A DNA stretch of 64,000 bases. It comes from Metabacillus schmidteae (GTDB lineage Bacteria > Bacillota > Bacilli > Bacillales > Bacillaceae). Both the position numbers and the translations under genes were made by a program. The first letter of the stretch is position 1; each line of letters opens with the position of its first letter. The DNA is taken from contig NZ_CAESCH010000002.1 of the NCBI RefSeq assembly GCF_903166545.1, positions 558,001 through 622,000 on the forward strand. Reading direction: 5' to 3'. The notes under the pieces were generated by a model. It was not told where the DNA came from, searched no databases, and saw only the letters and a list, made by a program, of their open reading frames with translations. Shown one piece after another: positions 51,467 to 61,449 of the stretch.

Positions 51467-52618
51467 ATGAAAGTGGTGAAAAAAGTGAATTCGGTATCTG
51501 GATCAAAGCATTCTGTTGAAGAGAGGGTAATCAAGTTTTTGGAGGAATCAGAGGAAGATTTTTTAGCATTGTGGCTGGAAAATGTTATTCTTGATGATGA
51601 TGATATCTTTAAGGATCGAGTCAGGAAAAATGGATTCCAAATGTATCAATTGGCGAAAAAATCACTGCTGCAGACAATAAGTGATGAAGAATTGATAGAA
51701 CTTGCTCATAAGGTTGCAAAAGAACGGGTTTTAAGCAAAAGCAATATTGGCGAGTTTGTATTCAATATGAATATTGGAAGAAGTACACTCATTAAATATG
51801 TAAACAAGTCCGGTGTATCCATCCAGGACCTTCAGCCAATCATTGATAGAATCAATGATCATTTTGACAGATATTGTTTTCTAGCCGTTACACGATATAC
51901 GGAGTTAAAAGATATTGAAATAAATGAAAAAATGCTTTTTGTTAATCAATCTCACAATGATCGATTATCACTACTTGGTCAAATGTCCTCAAGCTTCGTC
52001 CATGAATTTAGAAACCCTTTAACATCTGTAATGGGATTTATGAAGCTGTTAAAAAATGAATACCCAAACCTTAAATATATGGATACAATTGAGCATGAAT
52101 TAGATCAGCTGAAGTTTAGAATCACTCAGTTCTTACATGCCTCCAGGTTAGAATCAGCAGAGAAAAATCAGGAAGAGATTCACGTAGAAAGTCTCTTTGA
52201 TGATATTATTTCCTTTTTATACCCAAGCATTGTTGATGGAGATGTAAATGTATCAACTAAGATTGAGCCTAACTGTAAAATCATAGCCGTAAGGGATGAA
52301 ATAAAACAAGTATTGGTTAATATCATTTTAAATTCCATTGATGCATTAAAACAAAAAAATTCAAGGGAAAGAAATCTATGGATATGCTGTGTAAAAACAG
52401 ATCATACGATCTCCTTTACGATTACAAACAATGGTCCTAAAATTCCTGAAGAAATAAGGGAAACTATCTTTGAACCTTTTTACACAACAAAAAGCTTTGG
52501 TACGGGGATAGGGTTATTTGTTTGTAAATCAATTATTGAAAAACATCGGGGAACAATTTATTGCGAGTCAGATCAGCATCAAACCTCTTTTGTGATTAGA
52601 TTACCGGAAAACGCATAA
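51467..52618 (+). CDS. Soluble sensor histidine kinase (orphan)
   Basis: 383 residues without membrane segments. The N-terminal about 165 residues are an all-helical sensor-type region. It is followed by HisKA with phospho-acceptor His in SSSFVHEFRNPLTSVMGF (about 180-190) and HATPase_c with N box 'NIILNSIDAL', F box TIFEPFYTTK and G box GTGIGLFVCK. The layout resembles the sporulation-type cytosolic kinases of Bacillus. No response regulator gene is next to it. ATG 51467 after aagga; GTG 51485 is an alternative. Confidence 0.88.
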   Translation: MKVVKKVNSVSGSKHSVEERVIKFLEESEEDFLALWLENVILDDDDIFKDRVRKNGFQMYQLAKKSLLQTISDEELIELAHKVAKERVLSKSNIGEFVFNMNIGRSTLIKYVNKSGVSIQDLQPIIDRINDHFDRYCFLAVTRYTELKDIEINEKMLFVNQSHNDRLSLLGQMSSSFVHEFRNPLTSVMGFMKLLKNEYPNLKYMDTIEHELDQLKFRITQFLHASRLESAEKNQEEIHVESLFDDIISFLYPSIVDGDVNVSTKIEPNCKIIAVRDEIKQVLVNIILNSIDALKQKNSRERNLWICCVKTDHTISFTITNNGPKIPEEIRETIFEPFYTTKSFGTGIGLFVCKSIIEKHRGTIYCESDQHQTSFVIRLPENA

Positions 52619-52620
52619 TG

Positions 52621-52655
52621 AACCGACCTTAACCTGACGTTGAGGTCGGTTTTTA
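52621..52655 (+). terminator. Terminator after histidine kinase
   Basis: ACCGACCT / AGGTCGGT stem and T-run. Confidence 0.9.
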
Positions 52656-52879
52656 TATTTCTATCAGTAAGTATTATGGATGATAGATGAATATTTAAGA
52701 AAAACTAAGCTATCAACATTAAGACTTGAAGTTTTTAATCAGGTGTTTTATACATTGAGAAATTTCTCGAAATTTCAGTTTTTACCTATTTATCTTTATA
52801 AGTACTTCGTGGTATACTATACAACGTAACAAATGTTCATATGTGTATGAACGAAATTTCGTATAAAGGGGTTACGATA

Positions 52880-53758
52880 ATGAAAATAGGTGTAGTTCAT
52901 TTTGGTTGTGCTTCAGCAGGTACAGCACAGATCGTTCGTACCCTAGTAGAAGAACTTTCCAGTCAAGGTCATAAAGTTATTGGGATTGAATGGGACGATA
53001 CAGAGAAGCAGTTAGTTCGTAAGGAACTTAATGGGAATACATATCGTTCGTTTGGTTCGGGTTCTTATGTATTGAATGCTTTTCCGATTACCATCTGGAA
53101 CAATCAATTATCCGCGCTTGCAGGTGAATTAACAGAGCTTGATCAGGTTATTTTATTAGGGGATACAAAAGTCAATGTGATCAATTTATCAGGGAAAATA
53201 TTGCGGGTACCGGTTAGTATCTTTAATAACATAGAGGAGTCAGACCTGACATTAGGTTATGATACTGCACTAAATTCTATTGTAGAAAATATTGAAAGAG
53301 TCAGAGATACTGCCAGCTCTCTAGATTATGGAAAGGTACGTGTTTTTAACGTGCAAATTCCTGGTGCAGAGAAATCGAGATTGTTACATGATACTGCAAT
53401 AGCAGTTGAAGCTGAAGTAGTTGAGCAAGTTGATTCTTCCCAAGTGGCTCGTTTAAAACAACATATTAAACAAAAAGAAATGAACAATGAAGGATACACC
53501 TTTTTCATCATGGATCAAGATGTTGATCCTGTTGCATTAGGAGAACATTTTGGAGAATTTGATCTTGATTGGAAGGTCGTTGTTATTGATGAATCACAAT
53601 GCAGTGGTCCATATCCGACTGCATTAGATCGCCTTATTACAAATCAATTTAAGAAAGCGATTATTGAGTGGTCCATATCTGATCAACCATCAGGTCAATT
53701 GATCATAAAAGATAAAAAAGTAGAATTAAAAGAAATATCATATTCGGAGGGAATATAA
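52880..53758 (+). CDS. Phosphofructokinase-like pseudoenzyme
   Basis: 292 residues. It can be aligned with 6-phosphofructokinase over almost its full length. The clearest segment is '[20 protein letters not shown]' (121-140) plus VRDTA, matching PFK [25 protein letters not shown]. Active-site motifs are lost: GGDSPG becomes FGCASAG (8-14), GGDGS becomes LGDTK (93-97), catalytic TIDND becomes SIFNN (113-117), MGRHAG becomes VQIPGA, and HIQRGG becomes ESQCSG. So sugar-phosphate or nucleotide binding for regulation is more likely than kinase activity. The stop TAA shares its last A with the tkt start (TAATG), so translation is coupled. An extended -10 TGGTATACT lies at about 52810. Confidence 0.85.
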   Translation: MKIGVVHFGCASAGTAQIVRTLVEELSSQGHKVIGIEWDDTEKQLVRKELNGNTYRSFGSGSYVLNAFPITIWNNQLSALAGELTELDQVILLGDTKVNVINLSGKILRVPVSIFNNIEESDLTLGYDTALNSIVENIERVRDTASSLDYGKVRVFNVQIPGAEKSRLLHDTAIAVEAEVVEQVDSSQVARLKQHIKQKEMNNEGYTFFIMDQDVDPVALGEHFGEFDLDWKVVVIDESQCSGPYPTALDRLITNQFKKAIIEWSISDQPSGQLIIKDKKVELKEISYSEGI

Positions 53759-55770
53759 TGAGCGAATTAACGAATTTAGAAAAATTATCAATTGAAACAA
53801 TCCGTACATTGTCAATTGATGCTATTGAAAAAGCAAACTCTGGTCACCCGGGTATGCCGATGGGTGCAGCACCTATGGCGTATACATTATGGACAAAATT
53901 CATGAATGTTAATCCTACTAATCCGGAATGGTTTAACAGAGACCGTTTTGTCCTATCTGCTGGACATGGTTCTATGCTTTTATACAGCCTTCTGCACCTT
54001 ACAGGTTATGATGTTTCAATGGATGATTTAAAATCTTTTAGACAATGGGGAAGTAAAACTCCAGGACATCCTGAATTCGGTCATACACCAGGTGTAGACG
54101 CAACAACTGGTCCACTTGGACAAGGAATTGCGATGGCAGTTGGAATGGCTATGGCTGAACGTCATTTAGCTGAAACATACAACAAACCATCTTTCAATGT
54201 TGTGGATCATTTCACATATGCAATCTGTGGTGATGGAGACTTAATGGAAGGTATTTCTTCTGAGGCAGCATCATTAGCAGCTCATTTAAAACTTGGTCGT
54301 TTAGTTGTTCTTTATGATTCAAACGATATTTCATTAGACGGAGATCTTGATCGTTCTTTCTCAGAAAATGTTGAACAACGTTTTACAGCACAAGGCTGGC
54401 AAGTTATCCGTGTTGAAGACGGAAATGATTTGAACGAAATTTCAAATGCAATTGAACAAGCGAAACAAGATTTAAACCGTCCTACATTAATTGAAGTAAA
54501 AACAACAATTGGTTTCGGTTCACCAAATAAATCCGGTAAATCTGCTTCACACGGTTCACCGCTTGGTGCTGATGAAATTAAATTAACAAAAGAAGCGTAT
54601 GAGTGGACTTTTGAACAAGATTTCCACGTTCCAAATGAAGTATATGACCACTTTAACAAAACAGTGAAAGAAGCTGGAAGTGCAAAAGAAAATGAGTGGA
54701 ATGAATTAGTAGCAGGATATGAAAAAGAATATCCAGAGCTGGCAAAACAATTCAAAGTTGCGGTCAATGGTGAGCTTCCAGAAGGTTGGGATAAGGATAT
54801 TCCAGTTTACGAAGAGGGATCAAGCCTTGCATCACGTGCTTCTTCAGGAGAAGTATTAAATGGAATTGCGAAAAACCTTCCATCATTCTTTGGTGGTTCA
54901 GCAGATTTAGCTGGTTCTAATAAAACAACAATTAGCGGTAGCGGTGATTTCACAAGTGAAGATTACAGTGGCCGTAACATTTGGTTCGGTGTACGTGAAT
55001 TCGCAATGGGTGCAGCATTAAACGGTATGGCGCTTCACGGTGGCTTAAATGTATTCGGTGGAACATTCTTTGTATTCTCTGATTACTTACGCCCTGCAAT
55101 CCGTCTAGCGGCACTTATGAATTTACCAGTAACATATGTATTCACACATGACAGTATTGCTGTTGGTGAAGACGGTCCAACACATGAGCCTGTAGAACAA
55201 CTTGCATCATTACGTGCAATGCCGAATCTTTCAGTGGTTCGCCCTGCAGACGGTAACGAAACAGCAGCAGCTTGGAAAACAGCTATCGAATCTAAATCAA
55301 CTCCAACTGCACTTGTTTTAACTCGTCAAAACTTACCTACAATTAAAGGAACAAAAGATACGGCTTATGAAGGTGTTCAAAAAGGTGCTTATGTCGTTTC
55401 ACCTGCTGGAAAAGAAACAGCAGATGTTCTTTTACTAGCATCAGGTTCTGAAGTAGGATTAGCAGTAGAAGCACAACAAGCTCTTGCTCAAGAAGGCATT
55501 GAGGCAGCTGTTGTAAGTATGCCTGCATGGGATCGCTTCGAAAAGCAATCTGTTGAATACAAGCGTTCTGTTCTTCCAAAAGAAGTGAAAAAGCGTCTTG
55601 CAATTGAAATGGGATCTCCACTAGGTTGGGATCGTTATTCAGGAGATGAAGGTGATATCTTAGCTATCAATACATTTGGTGCATCTGCTCCGGCAAATCG
55701 TATTCTAGCTGAATATGGCTTCACTGTTGAAAATGTAGTAGCTCGTGTAAAAAAATTACTTGCTGAATAA
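53758..55770 (+). CDS. tkt: Transketolase
   Basis: 670 residues (B. subtilis Tkt 667). N-terminal TPP domain with '[18 protein letters not shown]' and [17 protein letters not shown], pyrimidine domain with [14 protein letters not shown], and the C-terminal domain. Moves two-carbon units in the non-oxidative pentose phosphate pathway. Codon use is rich in the major codons, as expected for a well-expressed gene. Overlaps the PFK-like gene by one base (TAATG). Confidence 0.97.
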   Translation: MSELTNLEKLSIETIRTLSIDAIEKANSGHPGMPMGAAPMAYTLWTKFMNVNPTNPEWFNRDRFVLSAGHGSMLLYSLLHLTGYDVSMDDLKSFRQWGSKTPGHPEFGHTPGVDATTGPLGQGIAMAVGMAMAERHLAETYNKPSFNVVDHFTYAICGDGDLMEGISSEAASLAAHLKLGRLVVLYDSNDISLDGDLDRSFSENVEQRFTAQGWQVIRVEDGNDLNEISNAIEQAKQDLNRPTLIEVKTTIGFGSPNKSGKSASHGSPLGADEIKLTKEAYEWTFEQDFHVPNEVYDHFNKTVKEAGSAKENEWNELVAGYEKEYPELAKQFKVAVNGELPEGWDKDIPVYEEGSSLASRASSGEVLNGIAKNLPSFFGGSADLAGSNKTTISGSGDFTSEDYSGRNIWFGVREFAMGAALNGMALHGGLNVFGGTFFVFSDYLRPAIRLAALMNLPVTYVFTHDSIAVGEDGPTHEPVEQLASLRAMPNLSVVRPADGNETAAAWKTAIESKSTPTALVLTRQNLPTIKGTKDTAYEGVQKGAYVVSPAGKETADVLLLASGSEVGLAVEAQQALAQEGIEAAVVSMPAWDRFEKQSVEYKRSVLPKEVKKRLAIEMGSPLGWDRYSGDEGDILAINTFGASAPANRILAEYGFTVENVVARVKKLLAE

Positions 55771-55781
55771 TAACTAACAAC

Positions 55782-55812
55782 AGAGGCTGACGACTTACGA
55801 TGTCAGCCTCTC
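55782..55812 (+). terminator. Hairpin terminator after tkt
   Basis: AGAGGCTGAC / GTCAGCCTCT stem; the T-run after it is poor (CGTTTG). Confidence 0.6.
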
Positions 55813-55847
55813 GTTTGTCATATAAAAAAGATAATTAGGTGCTGTAA

Positions 55848-56792
55848 ATGGAAAAAGAAAAACTCAATAAAATTGTTGAAGCGGCCAGACTTTATTATCA
55901 ATTAGATTATAGTCAGCAGGAAATTGCGAAAAAATTAGATGTTTCAAGACCAACTGTTTCCAGATTGCTTAAACAAGCAAAGGATTTAGGAATTGTGGAG
56001 ATTAAAATTAATAATCCAACGGAAGCAGACAAATTATTAACAGAGCGCCTTAAAGAAAAATTTGGATTAAAGGAAGTTGTCGTTGCTTCTTTATCTGAGT
56101 ACGATAATCGTTATATTAAACAACAGCTTGGTGAAGTAGCTGCAAACTACCTTCATAAAAATGTTAAAGATCATGATGTTATTGCTACATCATGGGGTAC
56201 AACGATTTATGAGGTAGCAATGAGGCTGAAACAAAGACCATTAAGTCATACTACCATCGTTCAATTAAATGGTGGTGTAAGTCATTCAGAAACAAAAACC
56301 TATGCATCTGAAATTATTCATTTGTTCGGAGAGGCATTTCATACCCAAACGTTTTTGTTACCGTTACCAGCCATTGTAGATCATATCGTTGTGAAACAAG
56401 CGATTGAGGCTGATCGACATATTCATAAAATCCTTGAGCTAGGGAAAGAAGCAAATATCGCGATCTTTAGTCTTGGAACTCCTGTGGTAGATTCAGTTCT
56501 TTTACAAGCAGAATATTTATCAAAGGAAGATCAACATCTAATCCAGTCCAAAGCAGCAGGAGAGATTTGTTCACGCTTTTTCGATAAAAATGGAGAAATT
56601 TGTGTAGAGAGTTTAAATAATCGCACAATTGGTATTGAGTTACATGAACTGGCTAAAAAGGAAAAATCAATCTTGGTTGCCGGCGGTCCCAAAAAGGTTG
56701 AGGCAATATATGGTGCACTTAAAGGTAAGTATGCAAATGTATTAATTACAGATCAACATACGGCAAATATTTTAGCAGATATGGGATCATAG
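55848..56792 (+). CDS. deoR: SorC-family sugar-phosphate responsive regulator, DeoR-like
   Basis: 314 residues (B. subtilis DeoR 313). N-terminal HTH 'EAARLYYQLDYSQQEIAKKLDVSRPTVSRLLKQAK', then the SorC sugar-phosphate binding domain with SWGTTIYEVA, VQLNGGVSHSETKTYA, CSRFFDKNGEICVESLNNRTIGIEL and the final GALKGKYANVLITDQHTA. DeoR senses deoxyribose-5-phosphate in B. subtilis and controls dra-nupC-pdp. Here no deo genes are adjacent; tkt is upstream. Effector therefore inferred. Confidence 0.8.
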   Translation: MEKEKLNKIVEAARLYYQLDYSQQEIAKKLDVSRPTVSRLLKQAKDLGIVEIKINNPTEADKLLTERLKEKFGLKEVVVASLSEYDNRYIKQQLGEVAANYLHKNVKDHDVIATSWGTTIYEVAMRLKQRPLSHTTIVQLNGGVSHSETKTYASEIIHLFGEAFHTQTFLLPLPAIVDHIVVKQAIEADRHIHKILELGKEANIAIFSLGTPVVDSVLLQAEYLSKEDQHLIQSKAAGEICSRFFDKNGEICVESLNNRTIGIELHELAKKEKSILVAGGPKKVEAIYGALKGKYANVLITDQHTANILADMGS

Positions 56793-56842
56793 TTGTCTAC
56801 TCTAGAAAATTACGTTATCGTCAAATAGAAGGAGGGAAAGTT

Positions 56843-57367
56843 ATGAGATTATCTGATAAAAAGATCCTTAGTTTTGTTCATGAAGATTTTGAAGATTTGG
56901 AGCTGTGGTATCCAATTCATCGTTTGCGTGAGGAAGGAGCCACTGTTCATCTTGCTGGTGAAGAAGCAAATTTCACGTATAAAGGGAAATATGGTGTTCC
57001 CGCAACATCAGATCTTGATTTTAAACAAGTCAATCCTGATGACTATGACGCACTGTTAGTTCCTGGTGGTTGGGCTCCAGATAAGCTTCGCCGTTTTAAG
57101 GAAGTAATTGACATTACCCAGCATATGGAGGAACAGAAAAAGCCTATCGGTCAGATCTGTCATGCTGGCTGGGTGTTGATATCTGCAAAGATTTTACAAG
57201 GAAAAAATGTAACAAGTACACCTGGAATCCGCGATGATATGGAAAATGCAGGGGCAACTTGGTTGGATGAAGCGGTCGTAGTTGATGGCCATCTCGTCTC
57301 AAGCAGACGCCCACCGGATTTACCTGATTATATGAGAGAGTTTATTAAAGTATTAGAAAATAAATAA
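56843..57367 (+). CDS. PfpI/DJ-1 family protein (general stress protein 18-like)
   Basis: 174 residues. Class I glutamine amidotransferase-like fold with nucleophile Cys in IGQICHAGW (about 105), glutamate in HEDFEDLELWYP near the N terminus and VPGGWAPD. Family members act as deglycases, glyoxalases or proteases. ATG 56843 after ggaggga. The 50 bases after deoR contain no terminator, so read-through is possible. Confidence 0.85.
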   Translation: MRLSDKKILSFVHEDFEDLELWYPIHRLREEGATVHLAGEEANFTYKGKYGVPATSDLDFKQVNPDDYDALLVPGGWAPDKLRRFKEVIDITQHMEEQKKPIGQICHAGWVLISAKILQGKNVTSTPGIRDDMENAGATWLDEAVVVDGHLVSSRRPPDLPDYMREFIKVLENK

Positions 57368-57376
57368 CATTTAGTA

Positions 57377-57409
57377 AGACCCATTTCTATGTATTGAGAA
57401 ATGGGTCTT
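57377..57409. terminator. Perfect hairpin after PfpI gene
   Basis: AAGACCCATTTCT / AGAAATGGGTCTT, 13-bp perfect stem with a 7-base loop. T-run weak on both sides. Confidence 0.6.
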
Positions 57410-57454
57410 ATCCAATTATACTAGGTGAAAAAAGGAAGAGGAGACGATCTCAAA

Positions 57455-57853
57455 ATGGAATATACATATAAAGTCCATGATCAAATCAGTGCATTAGAAT
57501 TATCTCATGTGTTTAAAGCCTCAGGAATTAAAAGACCTGTAGATGATTTGCCACGATTACAGCGAATGATTGAAAAAGCAGATATTATCATTACTGCCAG
57601 ATGTGATGGGAAAGTGATAGGAGTCGCTCGTGCAATTACTGACTTTAATTATTGCTGTTATTTATCCGACTTAGCCATTGATAAAGAACACCAAAAACAA
57701 GGAATTGGAAAAGAGCTTGTTCGGTTGCTGCAAGAAGAAATAGATGAAGAAGTATCCCTTTTATTACTTGCTTCTCAGCAGGCAATGGAGTATTACCCGA
57801 AAATAGGCTTTACACCTATTAATAACGGATTTAGTATTCCTAGAAAGCGCTGA
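57455..57853 (+). CDS. GNAT family N-acetyltransferase
   Basis: 132 residues. Acetyl-CoA motif 'LAIDKEHQKQGIGKELVRLLQEEI' and the late AMEYYPKIGFTPI. ATG 57455 about 11 bases after gaggag; GTG 57425 is in frame but upstream of the RBS. Substrate unknown. Confidence 0.82.
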   Translation: MEYTYKVHDQISALELSHVFKASGIKRPVDDLPRLQRMIEKADIIITARCDGKVIGVARAITDFNYCCYLSDLAIDKEHQKQGIGKELVRLLQEEIDEEVSLLLLASQQAMEYYPKIGFTPINNGFSIPRKR

Positions 57854-57868
57854 ATATTGGTACAAGGG

Positions 57869-57892
57869 CAGACGTTAAGTCTGTTTTTTTTT
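57869..57892 (+). terminator. Terminator after GNAT gene
   Basis: CAGAC-GTTAA-GTCTG and nine T. Confidence 0.85.
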
Positions 57893-57919
57893 ATAGATCG
57901 ATGTAACAATCCTAGAAAA

Positions 57920-58133
57920 GTGCAACCTTTCAAAATAATGACGCGACAAGACCCCATTTTGATGCAACCCCTTCCGCATTTGACGCAACCCAAAGGAAAA
58001 ACGACGCAACCCGGCCTGAAAAAGCTGCAACCACACTAAAAAAATGCAAAGAGCACGAGAAAAGGTGCAACCCTCCTTAATAATGACGCAACAAAGACCC
58101 ATTTTGACGCATAATCCCTTCCACATTCGGCGA
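57920..58133. repeat. Tandem degenerate repeats with GACGCAAC core
   Basis: A unit of about 70 bp (gtgcaacc...taatgacgc.acaa.gaccc.attttga.gca) occurs at 57920-57991 and again at 58065-58133. Shorter copies of GACGCAACCC and tGCAACC lie between them (57982, 58002, 58026). At least nine copies of the GCAACC-type word are in about 210 bp. No gene is seen in this gap (57893-58360). Confidence 0.65.
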
Positions 58134-58360
58134 ACTCCCCTAATCATTGCTACTACTCTTTATCACCTCCCAATACAAGATACGTCTCAAGCCTTAGAAG
58201 ATTTTACACCTTAAGTCAATTATCGTTTCCACATTTTGTTATTAAAATAAGGTCTGTAGTAACGAACTGATTATAAATCTTGAGACCTAATCGGGAAAGG
58301 AGTTATCCAGCTCTATTAACAACAAAAAATTCAATGGATTTTGAAAGGAGAAAATAGCAA

Positions 58361-61300
58361 ATGTCATGGTTTACAAAATGGTCATTTAAAAACAAAGCAG
58401 CCGTTTTCTTAATGTCTGCACTTATTCTTGTGATGGGAGTTTTTAGTTATTTCCGACTTCCAATGGAGTTTTTGCCTTCGGCAGATCAGCCGTTTATTTC
58501 GGTGGTGACGATGGGGAACGGAGTCGATGCGAGCACGATGGAAGAGCAAGTGACAACCCCTATTGAAGAGGCGGTTGAGAGTATAAATGGAAAGATAAAT
58601 GTGTTTTCGACAACTGGTGATGGATATTCTTCCGTTGATATTCACCTTGAATCCAGTGTTGATAAAAAAGAAGCAAAACGGGAAATTGAAGAGGCACTCT
58701 CAAATGTAACACTTCCGGAAAATGTTATGAAGCCAAATATTGTTCAGTTAAATACCTCAATGATTCCAGTTTCCTATATCGCCTTAACTTTTGATAAAGG
58801 AATTACCCCTGAGACAGTTAAGTATGCACAGGATGAAATTGTTCCACAATTCAAGGATATTAAAGGTGTAGCAGAAATTCAAACAAACGGTATTATTCCT
58901 TCATTTGTTTCTGTCGAATTAGATGAAAAAAAGATGGCTGAAAAAAATGTTTCAATTGAACATATTATGACGATGCTTCAAGGTCAAAATACCGCTGCGG
59001 CTGTTTCGGAAAACACAGTTGATGGTAAAGCCGCGAACATAAAAGTGATTGGAAATATAAATACGATTAAAGATCTCGAATATACAGAAGTGGTACCAAG
59101 TGTTTCACTAAATCAAGTAGCTTCCATATCAATGGAAAAGCAAGAAGGCAATTTAACAAAAGTAAATGGTGCTGATGCTCTTACCTTCGTCGTTACAAAA
59201 GACAGTCAATCAAATGCAGTTACAATTAGTAAAGAAGCAGAAAAGGTGTCCGAAGAGCTAAACGAAAAATACGATAATTTGGAAACAACTGTCATTTTAG
59301 CATCTGCTGATATGGTTGAATCTTCTGTTCACAGTATGATTAAGGAAGTACTACTTGGTGCTTTATTTGCAACAATTGTGATTATGCTATTTTTACGTAA
59401 CTTACGCTCAACATTGATTACAATCGTATCCATCCCATTGTCACTAGGCTTGACGTTGTTCTTACTAGCTCAATCTGGTGTCACATTAAATATTTTAACA
59501 CTTGGTGGAGTAGCTGTGGCGGTTGGCCGACTTGTTGATGATAGTATTGTTGTTATTGAAAATATCTTTAGAAAAGCACAAACAGAGAAATTTTCAGTTA
59601 ACATGGTCACAGAGGCGACAAAGGAGGTTGGCTCTGCAATAACATCCTCAACATTAACGACAGTAGCTGTCTTCTTACCGATGGGATTACTTAATGGGGG
59701 ACTACAGGATTTCCTTTTACCGTTTGCCTTAACGATTACGTATTCACTGTTAGCATCTCTAATTGTGGCGTTAACAATTGTTCCTGTAATGAGTGCAGGA
59801 TTACTTAAAAATGCCAATATTAAGGAACATAAACCATCCGTCCGTTTTTCAGCCTTTTTAACATGGTCCTTGAATCATAAATGGGTTGTCTTTTTAACAG
59901 CATTCGTTCTATTTGCAGGTTCTATAGGAGCATATTTTGCACTTCCTAAAGGATCGGTGAATAAAACTCAAGCTGACTATGTTTTTGTATCATTAGCGTA
60001 TCCGAATGATACACCAATTGAGAAAGTAAAAGAAGAGTCTGTTAAGCTTGAAAACTATATCCTCGAACAAAAAGAATTAGACAATATATATCTTCAGTTA
60101 GGAAACTCAGCTGATGCAGCAAAATATGGGGCAGTTGGAAATCCGACAGAAACTCAGATTATGGCCATATTAAAAGAAGATGCAGATATGGGTGGATTTA
60201 TTGAAAAAGTTCTTGAGCAAAAGGATGAATATAAGGATGCTACCTTAGAAGCAACTGAAGCTTCCATGATGGGTGGAGGAAGTACCTCTATTACAATTGA
60301 TATAATGGGTGATCGTCTAAATGACCTTGTTGCAGTTTCTGAGAATATCCAACAAAAGGTCAAGGAAATTGATGGAGTTGAAGAGGTCACTACAAACCAG
60401 GAAGAAACAAAAACAGTCTATTCATTTGTCGTTGATCCAAGTATGGCAAAGGCTGATCAAATTGCCCAACAAGCTGCTGTTATGCTGAATCAAACACCTA
60501 TTGGTTCAATAGAGGTAAATGATCAGCAAACAATGGTGATGCTGGAGCCAGTTTACACACCGGAAACGAAAAAGGACCTTTCAGAAGTACCAATTATGAC
60601 TCAGTCAGGAATGACACCTATTTCAGAGGTAGCTGAATTAACAGAGACTGAAGAACCAACGAGTTCATTTCATAAAGATGGAAAACAATATGTAAGAGTG
60701 ACGGTGAATGTTGATCCTGAAAAACTATCAATCATTTCAACAGAAATAAATAGTGAAATTTTTGGAAGTGAAGATGTAGAGGGAATTGATCTGCCGGACG
60801 ATGTTGACGTATTTGTTGGTGGTGCAAGTGCAGATCAAGCGAGTGATTTTAATGATTTGTTTATGACGATGTTAGCGTCGATAGGAATTGTTTTTCTTAT
60901 CATGGTCATTACGTTTAAAACGATACGTGCACCGATTGCCATTCTCTTTTCATTACCCCTTGCGGCAATTGGAGCGATCCTTGGAATTATTATCAGTGGA
61001 ATTACCGTTGATATTACCGCGTTATTAGGAGCATTAATGCTAATTGGAATCGTAGTGACGAATGCCATTGTGTTATTAGATCGAGTTAAGCAAAATGAAC
61101 AAACGATGATTATCCGTGATGCTATTGTCGAAGCGGCAACCATTCGAATGAGACCAATTATCATGACAGCTGTTGCCACAATTTCTGCCATGCTGCCTCT
61201 TTTATTTAAGGAAGCTGAAGCAGGTAACTTAGTTTCTGCAAGTTTAGCAGTTGTAGTTATTGGCGGGTTAAGTGCTGCGACATTATTAACACTTGTTGTG

Positions 61301-61390
61301 ATTCCTGTTGTGTATGAATTATTATACTTTAGGAAGTCAAAAAAACAACGTAAATTAGCAGAAGAACAACAGAAGACAATGGCAGTTTGA
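58361..61390 (+). CDS. swrC: SwrC-type RND efflux pump (AcrB family)
   Basis: 1009 residues. RND architecture: TM1 near the N terminus, two large extracytoplasmic loops, and two blocks of six helices. TM4 has the proton-relay aspartates in 'VGRLVDDSIVVIENIF'. Gram-positive RND pumps of this type (SwrC/YerP, 1065 residues in B. subtilis) export surfactin and give self-resistance; no MFP or TolC partner is needed or seen. ATG 58361 after aaaggag. Confidence 0.88.
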   Translation: MSWFTKWSFKNKAAVFLMSALILVMGVFSYFRLPMEFLPSADQPFISVVTMGNGVDASTMEEQVTTPIEEAVESINGKINVFSTTGDGYSSVDIHLESSVDKKEAKREIEEALSNVTLPENVMKPNIVQLNTSMIPVSYIALTFDKGITPETVKYAQDEIVPQFKDIKGVAEIQTNGIIPSFVSVELDEKKMAEKNVSIEHIMTMLQGQNTAAAVSENTVDGKAANIKVIGNINTIKDLEYTEVVPSVSLNQVASISMEKQEGNLTKVNGADALTFVVTKDSQSNAVTISKEAEKVSEELNEKYDNLETTVILASADMVESSVHSMIKEVLLGALFATIVIMLFLRNLRSTLITIVSIPLSLGLTLFLLAQSGVTLNILTLGGVAVAVGRLVDDSIVVIENIFRKAQTEKFSVNMVTEATKEVGSAITSSTLTTVAVFLPMGLLNGGLQDFLLPFALTITYSLLASLIVALTIVPVMSAGLLKNANIKEHKPSVRFSAFLTWSLNHKWVVFLTAFVLFAGSIGAYFALPKGSVNKTQADYVFVSLAYPNDTPIEKVKEESVKLENYILEQKELDNIYLQLGNSADAAKYGAVGNPTETQIMAILKEDADMGGFIEKVLEQKDEYKDATLEATEASMMGGGSTSITIDIMGDRLNDLVAVSENIQQKVKEIDGVEEVTTNQEETKTVYSFVVDPSMAKADQIAQQAAVMLNQTPIGSIEVNDQQTMVMLEPVYTPETKKDLSEVPIMTQSGMTPISEVAELTETEEPTSSFHKDGKQYVRVTVNVDPEKLSIISTEINSEIFGSEDVEGIDLPDDVDVFVGGASADQASDFNDLFMTMLASIGIVFLIMVITFKTIRAPIAILFSLPLAAIGAILGIIISGITVDITALLGALMLIGIVVTNAIVLLDRVKQNEQTMIIRDAIVEAATIRMRPIIMTAVATISAMLPLLFKEAEAGNLVSASLAVVVIGGLSAATLLTLVVIPVVYELLYFRKSKKQRKLAEEQQKTMAV

Positions 61391-61405
61391 TAGAGAAACA
61401 AATTA

Positions 61406-61437
61406 AACGCCGAGTACGGTATACTCGGCGTTTTTTA
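61406..61437. terminator. Bidirectional terminator between swrC and SDR gene
   Basis: ACGCCGAGTA / TACTCGGCGT stem with T-run on the plus side and AT-rich DNA on the other. Confidence 0.9.
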
Positions 61438-61449
61438 ATATGCTGATGT

